The notes under the pieces were generated by a model. That model was not told the origin of the DNA and did no database searches. It was given only the letters and a program-made list of their open reading frames with translations. 64,000 bases of DNA from Ianthella basta (Eukaryota; Porifera; Demospongiae; Verongiida; Ianthellidae), in the NCBI GenBank assembly GCA_964019415.1, contig OZ025870.1:8337915-8401914 (forward strand), given 5' to 3'. Within the stretch, counting starts at the first letter, position 1. The number at the start of each line of letters is the position of its first letter. The translations under genes and the position numbers were made by a program. Positions 62,901-64,000 of this stretch are shown piece by piece.

Positions 62901-63383
62901 ATTGAATAGACTGTCCATCTCATTCTCACTGACGTGTCTATATATAAGCATTTCTTCATGGATCATATGTATCTATTAACACCTTCTGCAGTACATGGCC
63001 ATGTTGTATATAACAGGATTCAAGGATCAGTCCACTGAGTGTATACATATGTGTAGTTCTCTATTCCTGTTTTAGCACATGTGCGTACATACCAAGTAGC
63101 ATTCAGACTTGTGCATTTAATAAACCTGGGGTTTAGGTAATCTTATTACACATGGGAAAGCCACTAGCCACGGGCTACTCTGAGAATTGTCTCTTGTCTG
63201 TTGTCTATTGTTGAACGTTTGCACATGTCACACAATGTCAGGCATCACCTAGTGTCATATTTCATTGCTTCCCTTACTGAACAGTGGGGCTACACTCCCC
63301 TTTTGAGAGCAGTGCTCAGGGGTCATGCTGATGTAGCTCGCTTCTTACTGGAGAGTGGCAGTGATGTCCATGAACAGACCAAT
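36300..63383 (+). CDS. Gene 2: CARD-CARD-unknown domain-ankyrin array (25 exons seen)
   Basis: Exons: 36300-36703, 36784-36861, 38839-39204, 39630-40495, 40701-40826, 41059-41175 and 42195-42296, then array exons A5-A14 with B5-B9, B11, B12 and B14 (49678-63383). The first junctions are phase 1, those after 40495 all phase 0. The gene continues past the right edge. Architecture: CARD (exon 1), linker, second CARD (exon 3), ~330 unrecognised residues (exons 4-5) and at least 30 ankyrin repeats. CARDs recruit caspases or adaptors by homotypic contact and ankyrin arrays bind ligands, so a cytoplasmic sensor or scaffold is plausible. No NACHT NTPase is present, unlike NLRs. Confidence 0.75.
36784..36861 (+). 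CDS. Gene 2 exon 2: linker
   Basis: 78 bp, phase 1 in and out, TLGLSLHISSDAKEKGGLPQ then TVVTS. The intron before it is only 80 bp. Acceptor gcctag; donor cag|gtgagt. Confidence 0.5.
36862..38838 (+). other. Gene 2 intron 2
   Basis: Noncoding; no mobile element recognised. A short direct repeat (tccatggttgactggtac / tctatggttggctggtac) lies at 37064-37147. Confidence 0.5.
38839..39204 (+). CDS. Gene 2 exon 3: second CARD
   Basis: 366 bp, phase 1 in and out. After GLALMTDWNKK comes a six-helix CARD pattern: ALEAMRANLKINVKMTQLAD, MNRAEALHARDMIGDAEKMG and VIEVLLGKEDEAFYTFCSML. The KEDEAFYTFCSMLRRSNYE stretch corresponds to CARD helices 4-5 (RKGPEAFEAFCEALR in known CARDs) and matches KEDDDFATICSALRSDGYE of exon 1. 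A serine/lysine-rich linker follows. Confidence 0.75.
39630..40495 (+). CDS. Gene 2 exon 4: unrecognised domain
   Basis: 866 bp (288 codons plus 2 nt), no stop. The first part is helical (LFFNTYSALIQILKTCYSSI, LRDLFGILEIGKKWNDLHFL, VLGHYKSHLRAFMKATSI). The second looks alpha/beta: AVTEITVDKEIEDYTCKDCL, STTLIFKFPHTFAGGIEEKL, PDVVWIIVQLGILRVRVVGI. There is no Walker A or NACHT signature. I do not recognise it; it may be a sponge-specific domain lying between CARD and ankyrin parts. The donor lies at the first GT of a (GT)n tract. Confidence 0.75.
40496..40538 (+). repeat. (GT)n microsatellite on the exon 4 splice donor
   Basis: The exon ends ACCAAG and the intron starts directly with about 21 GT units. 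The 5' splice site is therefore the first unit of a microsatellite. Confidence 0.9.
40701..40826 (+). CDS. Gene 2 exon 5: end of unrecognised domain
   Basis: 42 codons, phase 0 at both ends: EWSPLMCSLVDQVLKPKQVH to LVSAPVQE. Acceptor ttttttgacacag; donor GAA|gtgagg. Confidence 0.7.
41059..41175 (+). CDS. Gene 2 exon 6: first ankyrin repeat
   Basis: 39 codons, phase 0: ATGSSTP then VKDLLHAAEEGRLNDVQYLL and DGGRCKVDDEDE. KDLLHAAEEGRL is the typical N-terminal capping repeat. Donor GAG|gtatgt. Confidence 0.8.
41490..42180 (-). mobile_element. Degenerate LINE fossil
   Basis: Pyrimidine-rich plus-strand text (cattccttcatcc, catcgcctgcagatacttga) parallels the 3' half of the LINE at 23.6-24.0 kb. 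No open frame survives. A TTTAGTACT tandem stretch (41625-41690) is included. Confidence 0.5.
42195..42296 (+). CDS. Gene 2 exon 7: second ankyrin repeat
   Basis: 34 codons, phase 0: KGWTATLKAAYKGHLTVLET then LVKQYGGNVLRRMK. Joining to exon A5 gives RRMK-DGCNAFHLC in frame across a 7.4-kb intron. Confidence 0.8.
42738..42907 (+). repeat. 28-bp minisatellite, six copies
   Basis: The unit CCTCCTCTTGGTCTCTTCCC plus TTCATCGT repeats about six times. The inner copies are nearly identical, the outer ones decayed. It lies in gene 2 intron 7. Confidence 0.85.
43281..45600 (-). mobile_element. LINE fossil, interrupted by a TTAA element
   Basis: 43281-43540 matches the 23.8-24.0 kb LINE region and the small intronic LINE block of the array (caggcacctctgctgcatct). 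45051-45600 matches the 24.24-24.48 kb region (ccacaaatg.ca, ctcaat.att, catcactttg). The two halves are collinear and separated only by the inserted element at 43545-45048. Confidence 0.55.
43545..45048. mobile_element. TTAA-target DNA transposon, ~1.5 kb
   Basis: The left end AGTGCCACTGACATGCAAAA and the right end TTTTGCATTTTACGTGGCACT form imperfect TIRs, flanked on both sides by TTAA (43541-43544, 45049-45052). TTAA targets are used by piggyBac and Kolobok families. The interior has one 64-codon frame (44017-44208) without a recognised transposase motif, so it is non-autonomous or decayed. Confidence 0.75.
45950..47775 (+). mobile_element. Second LINE fossil, heavily decayed
   Basis: Plus-strand pieces: REEVKRAVWKICNGKAAEQD and VPQEWKDATLIPVHKKW (RT N-terminal part), YTDDTVPIAEF (catalytic box YTDD), MRISVEKTKILAVEQK and LLYGAETWPVTQKDIQRLT (post-RT region). 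Many stops and shifts are present. It ends in a purine-rich tail (gaggaggaggaagag) that passes into a (GT)n tract. Confidence 0.8.
47800..48058 (+). repeat. Compound (GT)n microsatellite
   Basis: GT-rich tract with the interspersed higher-order motif TGTGTGCGAGCACG(TG)n occurring three times. It directly follows the LINE tail. Confidence 0.95.
48151..48246. repeat. Copy of the repeat at 169-267
   Basis: Nearly identical to the left-edge copy, with CGCCCTCGTGG as a landmark. It marks the common flank of the two ankyrin arrays. Confidence 0.7.
49678..49881 (+). CDS. Gene 2 exon A5 (two ankyrin repeats, type I)
   Basis: 68 codons, DGCNAFHLCAAGG to DLKAKDK, with the type I signature DVDDNGYTALHWATQ and QSQLSMVEYL. 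It is the intact counterpart of exon A1. Confidence 0.85.
50333..50434 (+). CDS. Gene 2 exon B5 (one ankyrin repeat)
   Basis: 34 codons. It starts SGKTPLLIAVLSGHADVARF (S instead of the W in other copies) and has an extra cysteine codon, HEQCDN, before the donor. Confidence 0.85.
50751..50995 (-). mobile_element. Intronic LINE fossil (unit 5)
   Basis: Has a short insertion, cactttattcc, where other copies read cattttcc. Confidence 0.6.
51139..51345 (+). CDS. Gene 2 exon A6 (two ankyrin repeats, type II)
   Basis: 69 codons. It has VPMMEDHLF and WAAKSGQ, and an added aspartate, KAKDDK, at the 3' end. The same extra codon occurs only in A9. Confidence 0.85.
51795..51893 (+). CDS. Gene 2 exon B6 (one ankyrin repeat)
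   Basis: 33 codons, WGKTPLLIAVLRGHADVARF to HEQVN. K-T-P-L-L-I is shared with B5 and B12. Confidence 0.85.
52210..52451 (-). mobile_element. Intronic LINE fossil (unit 6)
   Basis: Like unit 5 but without its insertion. It reads ttctgcagtc where others have ttctgcactc. Confidence 0.6.
52595..52798 (+). CDS. Gene 2 exon A7 (two ankyrin repeats, type II, VDQ variant)
   Basis: 68 codons with APLMVDQLF in place of APMMEDHLF, and VEHLVKSC. The following intron has the tggcattatcgaaag variant shared with A8 and A11. Confidence 0.85.
53258..53356 (+). CDS. Gene 2 exon B7 (one ankyrin repeat)
   Basis: 33 codons, WGRTPLMRAVLRGHADVAGF, with SGGDVHEQDN. The acceptor is aataaacag rather than aatgaacag, as in B8 and B11. 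Confidence 0.85.
53669..53908 (-). mobile_element. Intronic LINE fossil (unit 7)
   Basis: A small deletion makes ggcactgcgg from ggcactctgagg. Confidence 0.6.
54052..54255 (+). CDS. Gene 2 exon A8 (two ankyrin repeats, type II, VDQ variant)
   Basis: 68 codons, NGCNAFHFCAEGG (F for L), APMMVDQLF, VEHLVKSC. It is nearly identical to A7 including introns. Confidence 0.85.
54715..54813 (+). CDS. Gene 2 exon B8 (one ankyrin repeat)
   Basis: 33 codons, WGRTPLMRAVLRGHADVTRF to HEQDN. A/T change at ADVTRF. Confidence 0.85.
55126..55367 (-). mobile_element. Intronic LINE fossil (unit 8)
   Basis: Reads gattttagtcatt like unit 11, against gatttcagtcatt elsewhere. Confidence 0.6.
55511..55717 (+). CDS. 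Gene 2 exon A9 (two ankyrin repeats, type II)
   Basis: 69 codons with VPMMEDHLF and the KAKDDK insertion, a near copy of A6. Confidence 0.85.
56159..56257 (+). CDS. Gene 2 exon B9 (one ankyrin repeat)
   Basis: 33 codons, WGKTPLLRAVLMGHADVARF to HEQDN. Confidence 0.85.
56571..56814 (-). mobile_element. Intronic LINE fossil (unit 9)
   Basis: Shares the ctttattcaatgatcgtc variant with unit 11. Confidence 0.6.
56958..57161 (+). CDS. Gene 2 exon A10 (two ankyrin repeats, type II)
   Basis: 68 codons with AAQYGQ and VEFLVKSC. The B exon that should follow is truncated. Confidence 0.85.
57486..57517 (+). pseudogene. Remnant of exon B10, 5' part and acceptor deleted
   Basis: Only the last ~10 codons (SGSDVHEQDN) and the gtgagt donor survive. 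A ~230-bp deletion removed the acceptor and two thirds of the exon. Splicing A10 directly to A11 stays in frame and costs one ankyrin repeat. Confidence 0.85.
57796..58038 (-). mobile_element. Intronic LINE fossil (unit 10)
   Basis: Reads ttattattgtggcac, a local variant. Confidence 0.6.
58182..58385 (+). CDS. Gene 2 exon A11 (two ankyrin repeats, type II, VDQ variant)
   Basis: 68 codons with APMMVDQLF, SDAGYSALHW and KARNK at the end. The acceptor tctctacag is weaker than the tctctgcag of other copies. Confidence 0.85.
58845..58943 (+). CDS. Gene 2 exon B11 (one ankyrin repeat)
   Basis: 33 codons, WGRTPLMRAVLRGHADVARF, SGGDVHEQDN, close to B7. Confidence 0.85.
59254..59497 (-). mobile_element. 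Intronic LINE fossil (unit 11)
   Basis: A mosaic of unit 9 (gtacattctc, ttattcaatgatcg) and unit 8 (gattttagtc) variants, as expected from recombination between units. Confidence 0.6.
59641..59844 (+). CDS. Gene 2 exon A12 (two ankyrin repeats, type II)
   Basis: 68 codons, NGCNAFHMCANGG, APMMEDHLF, SDAGYTALHW. Confidence 0.85.
60299..60397 (+). CDS. Gene 2 exon B12 (one ankyrin repeat)
   Basis: 33 codons, WGKTPLLIAVLSGHADVARF to HEQDN. Confidence 0.85.
60711..60954 (-). mobile_element. Intronic LINE fossil (unit 12)
   Basis: Last copy of the block. It is absent from the introns of units 13 and 14. Confidence 0.6.
61098..61301 (+). CDS. Gene 2 exon A13 (two ankyrin repeats, type II)
   Basis: 68 codons, NGCNAFHMCADGG, APMMEDHLF, VEHLVKSC. 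No exon B follows: the unit sequence breaks at about 61670 and joins sequence that in the next unit lies after exon B14. Confidence 0.85.
62403..62606 (+). CDS. Gene 2 exon A14 (two ankyrin repeats, type I)
   Basis: 68 codons, AKGGNVVIAQFLAP, DVDDDGYTALHWATQ, KDQLSIVDYLVKSC. It is the most divergent A exon and opens a new type I block. Acceptor tctctacag. Confidence 0.85.
63295..63383 (+). CDS. Gene 2 exon B14 (one ankyrin repeat)
   Basis: 33 codons, WGYTPLLRAVLRGHADVARF to HEQTN. WGY and QTN are shared with the edge exon B4 of gene 1. It is the last exon in the window and its donor gtgagt predicts further exons to the right. Confidence 0.85.
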
Positions 63384-63700
63384 GTGAGTATATCTTTTGT
63401 CTACTTGGTTTTGGTCAATTGTAGTTGCTAGATCATGCTTACAACCTTTGCTCACTGGTATTAGAGCATTTTGCTGTGTGGACTGTAAAGTGTACCTGTG
63501 TGATGTCTGTGAAATGTGTGTGTGATGTCATGTGATAAATAATGTATTAACCGACGCATGTATTCCTCTTACCCAATGTGTTATGTTGCAGTTTGTTGAG
63601 CTGTGTATATGGTAATTCACTCTGTAATACTGCACTCACAGGATCACTGCCAACTAACCCCACAGTGCGTGATATGATTATCACTTGACTAGTAACACGG

Positions 63701-64000
63701 TGTTGTATCTTAGTCCTTCTGATAAGGGGCACGCGTACCGTCACTCTCAGTTCGATCAGCAACCAACCAACTCAATGAATAAAACAGGCATATATATAGG
63801 CAAGCAAGCAAATCAGAAACTGTCATGAACAATACACAATAACAGGTAGGTCAATCGTGTTCAATCATAGACAATACACAATAACATGTTCAAGGTTCGC
63901 TTCAATACACATCACTCCTTCCTCCTATTTCCATGAAGCTTGAAACCGGTCTGGCTCTCTGGTCACCCGGCTTGATCGTCGAGGTAGACTTTCCAACTCT
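63701..64000. mobile_element. Unidentified insertion reaching the right edge
   Basis: 63480-63700 matches 61690-61910, but the match stops abruptly at TGTTGTATCTTAG. The new sequence has no relative elsewhere in the window. The sharp border suggests a mobile element of unknown class, cut by the window end. Confidence 0.4.

Overview
The window looks like nuclear DNA of an early-branching animal, most likely a demosponge of the Amphimedon type. That is inference, from spliced genes with short introns (some about 80 bp), CARD, Death-domain and ankyrin genes side by side, a large beta-helix/multi-membrane protein, and a mix of Penelope-like, LINE and small DNA-transposon remains with long (GT)n tracts. 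There is no sign of bacterial gene organisation.

Layout. 1-1920: repeat debris and a truncated, broken Penelope-like element (minus). 2439-10554: 3' part of ankyrin gene 1 (plus), ten exons ending in a stop codon. 10555-13070: noncoding, with a 156-nt foldback hairpin and a ~0.7 kb TIR element. 13560-15550: minus-strand protein kinase pseudogene whose catalytic domain is split by a 985-bp CAGGG-type DNA transposon. 20411-21607: complete five-exon gene for a 140-residue two-membrane-span protein with a tyrosine-bearing tail. 22941-23378: last two exons of a minus-strand Death-domain gene with an in-frame stop. 23620-25262: LINE (minus). 26817-31717: multi-frame pseudogene of a beta-helix/multi-TM surface protein. 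33886-34149: candidate minus-strand exon of unknown family. 36300-63383 and beyond: ankyrin gene 2 (plus), with two CARD-like domains, an unrecognised ~330-residue region and at least 30 ankyrin repeats.

The main feature is the ankyrin array. A two-exon module, exon A (68 codons, two ankyrin repeats) plus exon B (33 codons, one repeat), recurs every ~1.456 kb: 4 units in gene 1 and 10 in gene 2, with two B exons of gene 2 lost. All these exons start and end in phase 0, so units can be gained, lost or skipped without breaking the frame. The introns are copied with the exons, including a minus-strand LINE fossil, so the insertion predates amplification. Type I units (A1, A5, A14) start blocks; type II units fill them.

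The Death-domain gene, the CARD-ankyrin genes, the tyrosine-tailed membrane protein and the beta-helix surface protein suggest a rapidly rearranging recognition/signalling locus. Two duplicated noncoding blocks (19.83-20.34 with 35.83-36.29 kb; 25.59-26.50 with 34.56-35.40 kb) show that promoters and flanks were also copied, one promoter now sitting before two unrelated genes. Functional ideas are inference from domain content.
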